From Pseudomonas sp. L5B5 (GTDB lineage Bacteria > Pseudomonadota > Gammaproteobacteria > Pseudomonadales > Pseudomonadaceae), in contig NZ_CP084742.1 of NCBI RefSeq assembly GCF_020520285.1, positions 1,674,001 to 1,738,000 of the forward strand: DNA of 64,000 nt, read 5' to 3'. Position 1 is the first letter of the stretch. The number at the start of each line of letters is the position of its first letter. The notes beneath the pieces were generated by a model. That model made no database searches. It was not told the origin of the DNA and saw only the letters and a program-made list of their open reading frames with translations. A program made the position numbers and the translations under genes. Below, piece by piece: positions 17,165-25,833 of this stretch.

Positions 17165-17939
17165 TCTGTAGTACCTACGATAGAACGCCATCCGCCGCCC
17201 GATCCTCGATCCTGTGAATCCCGGAGGGTGCGAAACAGGTATTTCGCAGGTCCTGGATGAACGCATTCAAGAGAACTGGGGGGTGGGCACACAAGGCCGA
17301 CGAAACAGGCTCGACCTCAGTTTTATATCGCTCCGGTGCTGACTTCTTGTCGTTTTTGGCTCAGCTACATGAGTGACACTTGTTACTCGGGCTCGTCACG
17401 GGACGCAGCCGACAGGCAGCCGCCCTGCTCCTTTCCATGTCCGCGGGCATCGACTCGACGCGCAACGGCGGCACCCGCCTTCGCGGGGGCCAGCAGGGAA
17501 AAAGGGTCGGATTCCATCAAGGAAGGTTGATGGACATTGCCTGACATTACATTCGGCGGGTTTGCCCAGAGACTCCCGCCCACTTGCAAAAGACCCGGTC
17601 AGGCCATTTGAAGCAAAGCACAGGAGGTCTATTTTTGCACAAACGATGAACCGATTCAGCGCAAGAATATCATTACGGCATCAGCCTGTCTTGGCCGCGC
17701 CGGGTCGCCGGCACCCGGGACAAACCCCGTGGGTCTACGACATCCAACGCAATCAATGCGTCACAAGGACGCTGCCTCGGCGCCCTGTCGGGCCCAGCGC
17801 CGGGCTGGCCATCCTTGCGCCAAATGCAATAAAGAAGGCGCGGCACGGCATGGGACGGGTAAAAAAAGCCCGACCTCCTAGCCAGCATTCAATCAAGACG
17901 CCATGATGGCGGCCGCCCGAATCCACAGAAGCCAATGGA
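17165..17939. other. 775-bp intergenic region between mqo and nuclease-like gene
   Basis: No convincing gene. It should hold the mqo promoter (an AT-rich GATATAAAA on the minus strand at 17321-17329) and the promoter of the gene at 17940. A perfect 7-bp inverted repeat, CCATCAA-N6-TTGATGG, lies at 17514-17533. A plus-strand frame at 17373-17906 stays open but has a Pro/Arg/Ala-rich, featureless translation, typical of chance in high-GC DNA. Confidence 0.6.
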
Positions 17940-18704
17940 ATGCTGCACGCCTTTCGTCATGGAAAAAGCCGCCTGTTCAAACGCTATCTCGGCCACCGCG
18001 AAGAAGGTGAAGCCAGGGTCTGCGAGGAAGACGAAATCACCGCCCTGATCATGGGTCCGCTGGACTACCTGCCGGCCGAAGCCGTCGGTCTGTTCTGGCA
18101 GGCCGTGGTCGAGCAGGGAATGCAGCCCCCACAAGGGGCCTTTCCCGTCGGCACCGTCAGCCGTGCCCGGATGCATTTCTGGCCGCGCCGGCAAGGCGTC
18201 GAGCCTGACCTGTTCGTCGAGCTGCACTGGCCTTGCGGGCAGCGGCGCCTGCTGCTGGTGGAGTTCAAGTGGAAGGCGCCCTTGAGCGGCAGCGATCAAC
18301 TGCACCGGCAATGGCTGGAATTTCTCCGGCCCGAGGAACGTGGCGATGCCTACCACCTGTTCATCGCACCGGAAATCAGCGCCGGCCTGACGGCCCTGAG
18401 CGAGCAGGACATCTGGAATGGCCGGCTGCTGTTGCGCCCCTGGGCTGGCATCCTGAACCTGTTGCGCCATCTCAATGGCCCGGGGGCGGCGCTGCTGGAA
18501 CGCTGGACGCTGCACATCAGTGCGTTCCTCGAGCAGTTGGGTGTCAGGCGGTTCCAGGGTTTCACCGGGCTTCGGCCGCCACCGGCCATCGATAGGCCGA
18601 CCCTGTTCTGGACTCCGATCAACGGCTTCGCCGAGCTTGATCCGCCAGACCTCTTTCCAGCAACCCGACAGACGGGTTGCTTCATCTGGAGTTCCCTCCC
18701 ATGA
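17940..18704 (+). CDS. PD-(D/E)XK nuclease-like protein, first gene of a two-gene module
   Basis: 254 residues, unrecognised as a whole. It shows the core of the PD-(D/E)XK nuclease fold: an acidic helix EEDEIT (about 30-33), Asp90 in EPDLFVEL, then LLLVEFKWK with Glu108 and Lys110, and a possible Gln at 120. The spacing D-x17-E-x-K fits restriction-endonuclease-like enzymes. The last 130 residues are helical and unassigned. The stop overlaps the next start as ATGA, so the two products are made together. A DNA-directed job is likely if the site is active. The start at 17940 has only a weak ribosome binding site. Neighbours give no further hint. Confidence 0.7.
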   Translation: MLHAFRHGKSRLFKRYLGHREEGEARVCEEDEITALIMGPLDYLPAEAVGLFWQAVVEQGMQPPQGAFPVGTVSRARMHFWPRRQGVEPDLFVELHWPCGQRRLLLVEFKWKAPLSGSDQLHRQWLEFLRPEERGDAYHLFIAPEISAGLTALSEQDIWNGRLLLRPWAGILNLLRHLNGPGAALLERWTLHISAFLEQLGVRRFQGFTGLRPPPAIDRPTLFWTPINGFAELDPPDLFPATRQTGCFIWSSLP

Positions 18705-19339
18705 CCACCCTGCCCGATATCGGCAAGGCGATCAGCGACAACATCGCTTTCGTTTCACGACTCGGCGCCGAGTGCGACCGACTGGCCCAACTGATTCGCG
18801 AAGAGCTCAGCCGCCTGCTGCTGTCACCGGAAATCGCCCGGCGCTACCGGGCTGGCGGCGAGTGGAACAATGTCTACGCCGAAGATGATCATGGCTGGGT
18901 CATCACTGATGTTGCTTGTTCACTGCCACTGATGATCAAGCGCAAGCGCTCCGTGCGCGACCACTTGGTGGTGCAGATCAGCCTGAGCGGTGAAGGTATC
19001 GATGCCCTGGATAATCATGTGCCATTGATTCACATCGGCCGTGTTGAGGACGCTATCGACTTCACCCCCAATCACATAACGTTCCCGCTGGATACCGAAG
19101 ACCTCGACGGCTTGGAACTGGACAACCAGCGCTTGTTTCGCTGGTTACCTCACTACTGGTGCTACAGCCTGCGCCTGACCGACATCAATACCCCACTCGA
19201 TGTCCAGCGCTGCATCATCAAGCCGGTGATCGCGCTATTGCTCGAGAACACTGCGACCAAACCGCTGGCTGAGGCCGGTGCGCTCAAGTATGCAAAGGTG
19301 CCGAAGGAGCCCGGCCAGTTCCGGGTCCTGCCTCGCTGA
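18701..19339 (+). CDS. Unknown protein coupled to the nuclease-like gene
   Basis: 212 residues from the ATG at 18701, which overlaps the upstream stop by 4 bp (ATGA). I recognise no family. The N-terminal third is helical (DNIAFVSRLGAECDRLAQLI). The centre has strands with conserved-looking aromatic and acidic runs (WNNVYAEDDHGWVITDV, RWLPHYWCYSLRL). The C-terminus is basic. No signal peptide or membrane segment. It may be a partner, regulator or inhibitor of the upstream protein. The coding sequence is less GC-rich to the eye than its flanks. Confidence 0.65.
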   Translation: MTTLPDIGKAISDNIAFVSRLGAECDRLAQLIREELSRLLLSPEIARRYRAGGEWNNVYAEDDHGWVITDVACSLPLMIKRKRSVRDHLVVQISLSGEGIDALDNHVPLIHIGRVEDAIDFTPNHITFPLDTEDLDGLELDNQRLFRWLPHYWCYSLRLTDINTPLDVQRCIIKPVIALLLENTATKPLAEAGALKYAKVPKEPGQFRVLPR

Positions 19340-19388
19340 GGCCCATTGCCCCCTGAACACCTGAATCCAAGAACAACAAGGAACACCC

Positions 19389-19883
19389 ATGCTTTCCACT
19401 TCCCTGCAAGACACCACCGCGCCCGAGGGCGTCTGCTTCGGCTGCGGCAGCAGCAACCACCACGGCCTGCACATCAAGAGCCAATGGCACGAGGACGGTA
19501 TCCACGTGGTCGCCGAGCACTTGCCCGACGCCAAGTACTGTGGCTGGCCAGACCTGGTGTATGGCGGCCTGATCGCGATGCTGGTGGACTGCCACTCCAA
19601 CTGGACCGCCATGGCCTACCACTACCGCGCCGAGCAACGCGTTCCCGGCAGCCTGCCCCGCATCGATTGCGTGACCGGCAACCTGGGGATCAAGTTCATC
19701 AAGCCCACGCCCATGGGCGTGCCCCTGACCCTGCGGGCCCGGGTCGAAGGTGAGGTGGGCCGCAAGAGCCAGGTGATCTGCGAGGTCTATGCCGGCGACG
19801 TGCTGACGGCCATCGGCGATTCGGTGTTCGTGCGCGTCGATACCCAGCAACTGGCCAACGCAGCCCATGGCCGTGAAAACTGA
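19389..19883 (+). CDS. PaaI-family hotdog thioesterase
   Basis: 164 residues of the hotdog fold. The N-terminus CFGCGSSNHHGLHIKSQW and the segment VYGGLIAMLVDCHSNWTAMAYH match the PaaI-like acyl-CoA thioesterase group, in which GG and the nearby acidic residue line the active site. It would hydrolyse an acyl-CoA of unknown identity. It has a good ribosome binding site (CAAGGAAC) and appears to be a single gene. Confidence 0.85.
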   Translation: MLSTSLQDTTAPEGVCFGCGSSNHHGLHIKSQWHEDGIHVVAEHLPDAKYCGWPDLVYGGLIAMLVDCHSNWTAMAYHYRAEQRVPGSLPRIDCVTGNLGIKFIKPTPMGVPLTLRARVEGEVGRKSQVICEVYAGDVLTAIGDSVFVRVDTQQLANAAHGREN

Positions 19884-19963
19884 CACTGCTCCCCCATGCC
19901 GTCCTGATCGATGAGGGTCAGAGTGCCCTCATGCGGTGATTGCAGTCCTGTCCGACGCCCTTG

Positions 19964-19982
19964 TATTATTGAGAACGATTCA
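19964..19982. promoter_or_regulatory. Fur-box-like site before first sigma factor
   Basis: TATTATTGAGAACGATTCA lies about 20-40 bp before the sigma gene. It resembles the Fur consensus (GATAATGATAATCATTATC), with the typical GAGAA-GATTC core. Iron repression of such FecI-type genes is the rule in pseudomonads. Confidence 0.55.
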
Positions 19983-20002
19983 CACTCACATCTCGGCGGG
20001 CA

Positions 20003-20512
20003 ATGGTGCACTCATCTTCGAGCAACAAGCTGGGCTTCTTTTTCAGCGACCACCACCGGTGGTTGCTGCAACACATCCAAAAGCGCCTGGGCAACCGTGC
20101 CGACGCCGAAGACACCGCCGCCGATACCTTCTGCCAATTGCTCAGCGCCCAGGTCGATCCGGACAGTATCGAGCAGCCACGCGCCTACCTGTCCACCATC
20201 GCCAGGCGCCTGGTGTTCGATCGCCACCGCCGACGTCAGCTGGAGCAGGCTTACCTGTTGCGCCTGAGCGCCCTGCCAGAACTGCTCGCGCCCTCCCCCG
20301 AGGAACAGCTGCTGCTGATCGAAGCCCTGGTGGCGATCGATCGCGTGCTCGATGGGCTGCCGATGATCGTCAAGACAGCCTTCCTCTACAGCCAGCTCGA
20401 TGGCCTGAGCTATGTGGCGATCGCGCAAAAGCTCCAGCTGTCCGAACGCACCGTCAGCCGCTACATGAAACAAGCCCTGCGCCAGTGCTACCTGAGTGAC
20501 CTCGCCCTGTGA
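20003..20512 (+). CDS. FecI-type ECF sigma factor
   Basis: 169 residues. Region 2 has HIQKRLGNRADAEDTAADTF and RAYLSTIARRLVFDRHRRR; region 4 has LPMIVKTAFLYSQLDGLSYVAIA and the helix-turn-helix LSERTVSRYMKQALRQCY. This is the FecI/iron-starvation group that directs RNA polymerase to the promoter of a cognate TonB receptor. The stop overlaps the start of fecR. It is the first gene of a sigma/anti-sigma/receptor set. Confidence 0.93.
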   Translation: MVHSSSSNKLGFFFSDHHRWLLQHIQKRLGNRADAEDTAADTFCQLLSAQVDPDSIEQPRAYLSTIARRLVFDRHRRRQLEQAYLLRLSALPELLAPSPEEQLLLIEALVAIDRVLDGLPMIVKTAFLYSQLDGLSYVAIAQKLQLSERTVSRYMKQALRQCYLSDLAL

Positions 20513-21480
20513 GCCGGCAACGCCTGGAGCCAGCAGTCGAGCAGGCCATCGACTGGATGGTGCGCTTGCGCGCCGGCGACACCAACCCGCACCTGGAACA
20601 GGAACTGGCCGCCTGGCTCGCCAGCGATCCCGCCCATGCCCACGCCTGGCACCATCTGCAGGCCAAGCTAGGCACCTCGTTCAGCACCTTGCGCACCCTG
20701 GATCAACGGTTGCCCGGACAGGCCGCGCAAGCCCGGCAGATGCTGCTCAGCCCCCATGCGTCTCGCCGCCAGTTGCTGCGTGGCCTGGCTGGGCTCGGCC
20801 TGCTGGGTGGCGGCCTGTGGCTCGGCGCACGCACACCTTATGGCGAAACCCTGCTGGCGGACTTCAGCACCGGTCGTGGCCAGCGTCGGGACTTCACCCT
20901 GGCCGATGGCAGTCGCCTGAGCCTGAATGCCGAGAGTGCCGTGGACTTGCGGTTCGACGACCAGCAACGCCTGGTGATCCTGCGTCACGGGCAACTGCTG
21001 ATCCAGGTGGCCAGCGATCCACGCCGGCCGCTGCGGGTGCGCAGCGCCCAGGGCCAGGTCCAGGCCCTGGGCACGCGCTTCCTGGTGAGCCAGGAAGCAG
21101 GCGCCACCCGGGTCGTGGTGCAGGAGCATTCGGTGCGACTGCGCCTGCAAACCGGCCATGAGCAGGACCTGCAACAGGGCCAGGCCGCCCTGCTGTATCC
21201 CGGGCGGATCGAACGGCTGACGCAAGACCAGGCGCACCGTGGCGATTGGCTCAGCGGTCGCCTGAATGTGCTGGACGACTCCCTGGAACAAGTGATTGCC
21301 GCCCTGCGCCCCTATTGCCGGGGTTATGTCCGGGTCAGCCCGGCGGTCAGTCGTCTGCGGGTGCAGGGTGTGTTCCCGCTGGACGACCCGCAGCGGGCCC
21401 TCGATGCCCTGGAACAGACCCTGCCTGTTCGCGTCGAGCGCTTCGGTCCCTGGCTCACCCTGATCCAGCCGCGCAGTTGA
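20509..21480 (+). CDS. FecR-type anti-sigma regulator
   Basis: 323 residues. The cytoplasmic N-terminal domain (EQAIDWMVRLRAGDTNP..., DUF4880) binds the sigma factor. A membrane segment follows at about 85-105 (LRGLAGLGLLGGGLWLGA). Then comes the periplasmic FecR domain (FTLADGSRLSLNAESAVDLR), and a C-terminal STN-like portion that touches the receptor. The start is GTG at 20509, overlapping the sigma stop as GTGA. It transmits ligand occupancy of the receptor to the sigma factor. Confidence 0.92.
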   Translation: MSRQRLEPAVEQAIDWMVRLRAGDTNPHLEQELAAWLASDPAHAHAWHHLQAKLGTSFSTLRTLDQRLPGQAAQARQMLLSPHASRRQLLRGLAGLGLLGGGLWLGARTPYGETLLADFSTGRGQRRDFTLADGSRLSLNAESAVDLRFDDQQRLVILRHGQLLIQVASDPRRPLRVRSAQGQVQALGTRFLVSQEAGATRVVVQEHSVRLRLQTGHEQDLQQGQAALLYPGRIERLTQDQAHRGDWLSGRLNVLDDSLEQVIAALRPYCRGYVRVSPAVSRLRVQGVFPLDDPQRALDALEQTLPVRVERFGPWLTLIQPRS

Positions 21481-21576
21481 GAGCAGATATTTTTTAAAAA
21501 TAACTCTCATTCGTGTCTGGTTTTCATTTTTCGTCCCACCTATCTCCTGACACCTCAACGCAATCAGGAGAACTCC

Positions 21577-24018
21577 GTGCGCAACCCTTGGCTTCACGCC
21601 CTTCCCGTCGCCGTCGCCCTGGCAGCCCTGAGTGGCCCGGTCCTGGCCCAGGAACAGTCCCGGTCCTTCAATCTGCCAGCCGCTGCACTGGCGGAAACAC
21701 TCAATGCCATCGCCGGCCAGAGTGGCGTTGTGCTGTCGCTGGACCCAGGCCTGGTCTCGGGCAAACAGGCTCCTGCCGTGAAAGGCACGATGACACCGAC
21801 CCAGGCCATGCACACCGCCCTGGTTGGCAGCGGCCTGCAACTGCGGCTCACCGCCAGCGGCCACTTCAGCGTCGAGCCACTGCCAAGCGCGGGCGCCGGG
21901 GTGCAACTGGGCACGACCAGCATCGTCGAGAGCGGGTTCGACACCGCCACCACCGAAGGCTCCAACTCCTATGCCGCTCGCGCGGTGACTATCGGCAAGG
22001 GCCAGCACAGCCTGCGGGAAATTCCGCAGTCGGTCACCGTCATGACCCGCAAGCAACTGGATGACCAGGGCCTGACCGACCTCAAGGCCGCGGCCAACCA
22101 GACCACCGGCCTGGTCGGCGTGCAAGGGGTGGGCAAAGGCATGATCCTGTCGTCGCGGGGTTTCCAGATCGACGACTGGCAATACGATGGCGTGCCGATC
22201 CCGCGCAACACCTACTCGCTGGGCAACTGGGCGACCCAGGACCTGATCTTCTTCGACCGCCTGGAAGTATTGCGCGGTGCCTCCGGCCTGCTGCAGGGTA
22301 CCGGCAGCCCGGGGGGCGCGATCAACCTGGTGCGCAAGCGCGGCCAGGATGCACCCACCGTGACCCTGACCGGCAAGGCCGGCTCCTGGGACCACTACGG
22401 CCTGCAACTGGATGCCGGCGGCCCGCTGAACGATACCGGCACGGTGCGCGGACGCGTGGTGCTCGACGAGGACCAGAGCGATTCATTCATCGACAAGCAA
22501 TGGAGCAAGACTCACTCCCTGTACGGCGCCCTGGATTTCGACTTCAGCGACGACACCACCCTGGGCCTGGCCGTGAGCCGCTCCGAAGCCGAATCACGGC
22601 CGATGATCCGCGGCCTGCCGCGATACGCCGACGGCAGCCCGGTCGACGTGCCTCGCTCGACCTACAGCGGAGCTCGTTGGAACCACTCGCAGATCAACGT
22701 CACCACGCTGTATGCCGACCTCGAACATCGCTTCAACCAGGACTGGACGTTCAAGGTCGGCGCCGTGCGCATGAGCGAAGACAACGACTCGACCCAGCAG
22801 CGCACCCAGACCATCTCCGACGGCCTCAATCCTGACGGCAGCGGCGTGCAGTACGCCGACTGGATCACCGATTTCGACAACACCAAGATCGGCCTCGACA
22901 TGAACGTCACGGGACGCTTCGAGGGCTTGTCCATGGAGCAGGAAGTCACCCTGGGCGGCAACTACGCGAAGATGACCAGCGACGACGTTTTCGCCCGTAC
23001 CTTCAACAACGGCGGCAACATCCTCGCCATCGATCATGATCGACCGGAAATCAGCTACGACAGCCTGCTCAATACGCCTGGCGGACGTGCCACCCACAGC
23101 CAATACGACATACGCCAGAAAGGCCTGTATGGCAGCTGGCGGATCAAGCCCGTGGAGGACCTGACCCTGGTGCTGGGCTCACGCGTGAGCTGGTACGACT
23201 ATCGCTACGACGCCACCAACTACCAAGCCATCACCCGCCAGGCCACGGTGCAGGCGCCAAGCACCATGACCGACAACGGCGAAGTCACGCCCTACGCCGG
23301 TTTCATCTACGACTTGAGCCGCCAGTGGTCGCTCTACGCCAGCTACACCGATGTGTTCGAACCCCAGACCTCGCGCACCGCCAGCGGCTCGGTCCTGCAG
23401 CCGGTGATCGGCACCAACTATGAAGTTGGCCTCAAGGGCGAGCTGCTCGATGGCAGGGTCAACACCTCCCTGGCGCTGTTCCGCTACGACCAGAAGAACC
23501 GTGCCGTCCAGGACACCGCCTCGGGTTACGCCTGTGATGGCTGGTACTGCTCCACGGCCTCGGGCAAGGTGCGCAGCCAGGGCCTGGAAGCCGAGGTCAG
23601 CGGCGAGGTCATGGATCGCCTGCAACTGTCTGCCGGTTATACCTACAACACCACCAAATTCCTCAAGGACCCCGAGGAGCAGGGGCGGATCTTCAGCCAG
23701 TGGACTCCCAAACACATGGTGCGCGTGTGGGGCGACTATCGCCTGGACGGCGAATGGAGCAAGGTCAGTACCGGCCTGGGCTTCACCAGCCAGAGCCATA
23801 CCCTGGGCTACGAACGCAGCTACAAGGTGCCGGGCTACACCGTCTGGAACGCTCGTATCGCCTATGAGCTCAATGACCAGGTCAGCCTGGCACTCAATGC
23901 CTACAACCTGTTCGACAAGCACTACTACGTCTCCGGCTTCAACCAGCTGGGTGGCAACAACAGCTTCGGCGATCCGCGCAACTTCATGCTCAGCGTGAAG
24001 TACACCCCGCAGTTCTGA
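21577..24018 (+). CDS. TonB-dependent siderophore receptor with signalling domain
   Basis: 813 residues from the GTG at 21577. Signal peptide to about residue 25 (cleavage near VLAQEQ). The N-terminal STN signalling domain (FNLPAAALAETLNAIAGQSG) contacts FecR. The plug has the IPQSVTVMTRKQLDDQG TonB-box-following region and GAINLVRKRG. A 22-strand barrel ends in the terminal Phe typical of outer-membrane proteins. It belongs to the FpvA/FoxA/FhuE-like ferrisiderophore group. No siderophore synthesis genes are present, so it probably takes up a foreign siderophore. A terminator follows. Confidence 0.93.
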   Translation: MRNPWLHALPVAVALAALSGPVLAQEQSRSFNLPAAALAETLNAIAGQSGVVLSLDPGLVSGKQAPAVKGTMTPTQAMHTALVGSGLQLRLTASGHFSVEPLPSAGAGVQLGTTSIVESGFDTATTEGSNSYAARAVTIGKGQHSLREIPQSVTVMTRKQLDDQGLTDLKAAANQTTGLVGVQGVGKGMILSSRGFQIDDWQYDGVPIPRNTYSLGNWATQDLIFFDRLEVLRGASGLLQGTGSPGGAINLVRKRGQDAPTVTLTGKAGSWDHYGLQLDAGGPLNDTGTVRGRVVLDEDQSDSFIDKQWSKTHSLYGALDFDFSDDTTLGLAVSRSEAESRPMIRGLPRYADGSPVDVPRSTYSGARWNHSQINVTTLYADLEHRFNQDWTFKVGAVRMSEDNDSTQQRTQTISDGLNPDGSGVQYADWITDFDNTKIGLDMNVTGRFEGLSMEQEVTLGGNYAKMTSDDVFARTFNNGGNILAIDHDRPEISYDSLLNTPGGRATHSQYDIRQKGLYGSWRIKPVEDLTLVLGSRVSWYDYRYDATNYQAITRQATVQAPSTMTDNGEVTPYAGFIYDLSRQWSLYASYTDVFEPQTSRTASGSVLQPVIGTNYEVGLKGELLDGRVNTSLALFRYDQKNRAVQDTASGYACDGWYCSTASGKVRSQGLEAEVSGEVMDRLQLSAGYTYNTTKFLKDPEEQGRIFSQWTPKHMVRVWGDYRLDGEWSKVSTGLGFTSQSHTLGYERSYKVPGYTVWNARIAYELNDQVSLALNAYNLFDKHYYVSGFNQLGGNNSFGDPRNFMLSVKYTPQF

Positions 24019-24032
24019 AGCACGGCGAGCCG

Positions 24033-24076
24033 GCGCCCGCCATGCAGGCGGGCGCTGCACGGGGTGCCCGTTTTTT
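24033..24076 (+). terminator. Terminator after first TonB receptor
   Basis: A strong hairpin GCGCCCGC / GCGGGCGC (24033-24055) overlaps a second stem CGGGC/GCCCG (24049-24070), which runs straight into TTTTTT. The second stem is the better intrinsic terminator. Confidence 0.75.
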
Positions 24077-24122
24077 GTATGATCCGATCCCCCGTTCCCC
24101 TGTAAGGACGCTGTACTTGACC

Positions 24123-24818
24123 ATGGACATCCAGAGTATCCAGGAGCGGCTGGCCAAGCCGGCGCTCAAGTTCACCGCCGGGGGCTTTCGTCCCACCCAT
24201 GACGATGAGGAAAGCTGGCTGGGCCGGGTCTTCCTGTTTCGCGCAGATGAGGAGTTGCCGCGCAACAGCGCCGGCGAAACATTGCTGCCGTTCGCCCAGT
24301 TCCACCTGCCGTCCCTGCCCTTTCACAGCCCGTGGCTGCAAGGGATCAAGCTGCTCACGGTATTCGTGGCCAACCCCTTTCCCGATGAGCTGGAGCCCAT
24401 GGGCGAGCGTTGGCTGGTGCGCGAGTATCGTGACGAAGAGGTACTGGTGCGCAAGGAGCTGACGGCTCCCGGGGCCTTTCTCAAGCCCTTCCCACTCAAG
24501 GCAGAGTCTGTGGCTGCCGACTATCCATTGTGGGACGGTGGTGGCGTGCCGGAAGACCTGGAGCAGGAGGTCCTCGAACTGGAACGTTCCGGCCGCATCG
24601 AGTGCTACTACGACCTGGTGACCCACTGCTACGAGCACAAGCTGGGAGGTTATCCGTCGTTCTGCCAGTCGGGGATCGACCCCGGCGAGGGTTTCGAGTT
24701 CGTGATGCAGATCTCCTCCGACGCCAAGATCAACCTCAACGTGGTGCACAGCGGCAGCCTGATGTTCTGGAAGCACCGCGACAGCGGCGAATGGGCGCTG
24801 TACTACGACTTTTATTGA
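24123..24818 (+). CDS. YwqG/DUF1963-family protein
   Basis: 231 residues, cytoplasmic. The C-terminal half has the DUF1963 pattern HKLGGYPSFCQSG, then FEFVMQISSD and SGSLMFW, ending in YYDFY. The family is common in bacteria but has no settled function. The start ATG at 24123 was chosen because the protein's conserved part begins soon after and no upstream site has a good ribosome binding site. Confidence 0.8.
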   Translation: MDIQSIQERLAKPALKFTAGGFRPTHDDEESWLGRVFLFRADEELPRNSAGETLLPFAQFHLPSLPFHSPWLQGIKLLTVFVANPFPDELEPMGERWLVREYRDEEVLVRKELTAPGAFLKPFPLKAESVAADYPLWDGGGVPEDLEQEVLELERSGRIECYYDLVTHCYEHKLGGYPSFCQSGIDPGEGFEFVMQISSDAKINLNVVHSGSLMFWKHRDSGEWALYYDFY

Positions 24819-24911
24819 AGTGCCGGTGATAACGCCGATTTCATCTGCCGCCGGATGAAAAGCACCGAGGGCGAGTGCATCATGGGCGCAATCGATTCCT
24901 GGGAGACCTTC

Positions 24912-25763
24912 ATGTCCATGCGCTCACTGCTGTTGTCCGTCGCCACACTGTCCCTGGGGCTGCTGGGTCCGGCCGGGGCCATGGCCGATGACCAGGCGCA
25001 GTTGATCGAATCGATCAACGCCTACCGCAGCCAGCCGCAACGCTGTGCCAACCAGGCCTCGTCCGAACTGCCACCGCTGGCCAGCGACCCCCGCCTGATC
25101 CTGCCGGTGGACAACGTCGGCGACCTGCAACAGGCCCTGGCGCGGGCGGCCTACCCCATGGTCAATGTCCAGGCCATCAGCCTGGCCGGCCCGCGTGATG
25201 CCCAGGCGGCGATGCAGGCGATCCGCGAGAGCTTCTGCCAGGTGGTGCTGGACCCGCAATTCGTCGATATCGGCGTCAGTCGCCAGGCCACCCAGTGGCG
25301 CATCGTCCTGGCCCGCCCGTTGCTCTCGGCCCGCCTGGGCGACTGGCAGGCCGAGGGCCAGCAGTTGCTGGCGCAGATCAACAGCGCCCGCAGCCAGCCC
25401 CGGCAATGCGGCGGCCAGGGTTTTGCCGCCACCGCTCCCCTGGCCTGGAGCTCGACCCTTGGCGATACCGCCCAGGAGCACAGTCGGGCCATGGCCAACC
25501 AGAACTACTTCGATCACAAGGACCGCGACGGCCGCACCCCAGGCGATCGCGCGGAACTGGCAGGTTATGCCGGCCAGCAAGTGGGAGAGAACATCGCCGC
25601 CGGCCAGGACAGCGTGCGCAAGGTGGTGGACGGCTGGCTGGCCAGCCCCGGGCACTGTGCCAACCTGATGAACCCGGCCTACCACGAACTGGGCGCGGCC
25701 TATGCGGTGGACCCGAAAAGCGATGCCGGCATCTACTGGACCGCGATGTTCGGCGCACCTTGA
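24912..25763 (+). CDS. Secreted CAP (SCP/PR1) domain protein
   Basis: 283 residues. Signal peptide MSMRSLLLSVATLSLGLL..., cleavage near AMADD. The first half is a degenerate repeat-like region (LIESINAYRSQPQRCANQ). The second half (about 150-283) is a CAP domain: LLAQINSARSQPRQCGG, then HSRAMANQNYFDHKDRDG, GENIAAGQ, and WLASPGHCANLMNP with the conserved His/Glu cleft residues. Both halves begin with a similar N-SARSQPRQCG-type helix, suggesting an internal duplication. Bacterial CAP proteins are exported and mostly uncharacterised. Confidence 0.88.
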   Translation: MSMRSLLLSVATLSLGLLGPAGAMADDQAQLIESINAYRSQPQRCANQASSELPPLASDPRLILPVDNVGDLQQALARAAYPMVNVQAISLAGPRDAQAAMQAIRESFCQVVLDPQFVDIGVSRQATQWRIVLARPLLSARLGDWQAEGQQLLAQINSARSQPRQCGGQGFAATAPLAWSSTLGDTAQEHSRAMANQNYFDHKDRDGRTPGDRAELAGYAGQQVGENIAAGQDSVRKVVDGWLASPGHCANLMNPAYHELGAAYAVDPKSDAGIYWTAMFGAP

Positions 25764-25784
25764 GCCTGCCTGAACCGCCGTAAA

Positions 25785-25816
25785 TGAAAACGCCCCGACT
25801 AGTCGGGGCGTTTTCA
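25785..25816. terminator. Perfect 32-bp bidirectional terminator
   Basis: TGAAAACGCCCCGACT and its exact reverse complement abut at 25800/25801. A-rich and T-rich flanks let it terminate both the CAP gene (+) and the convergent gene at 25834-26511 (-). Confidence 0.9.
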
Positions 25817-25833
25817 TTGCAGCTGGGGCGCCG

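Noticed and set aside
14597..17260. An 887-residue open frame on the plus strand opposite mqo
   Set aside because: A shadow of the mqo and GNAT genes caused by high GC third positions; no domain is visible.
17373..17906. A 177-residue open frame in the mqo/nuclease gap
   Set aside because: Low-complexity Pro/Arg/Ala translation, no good start site and no resemblance to any family.
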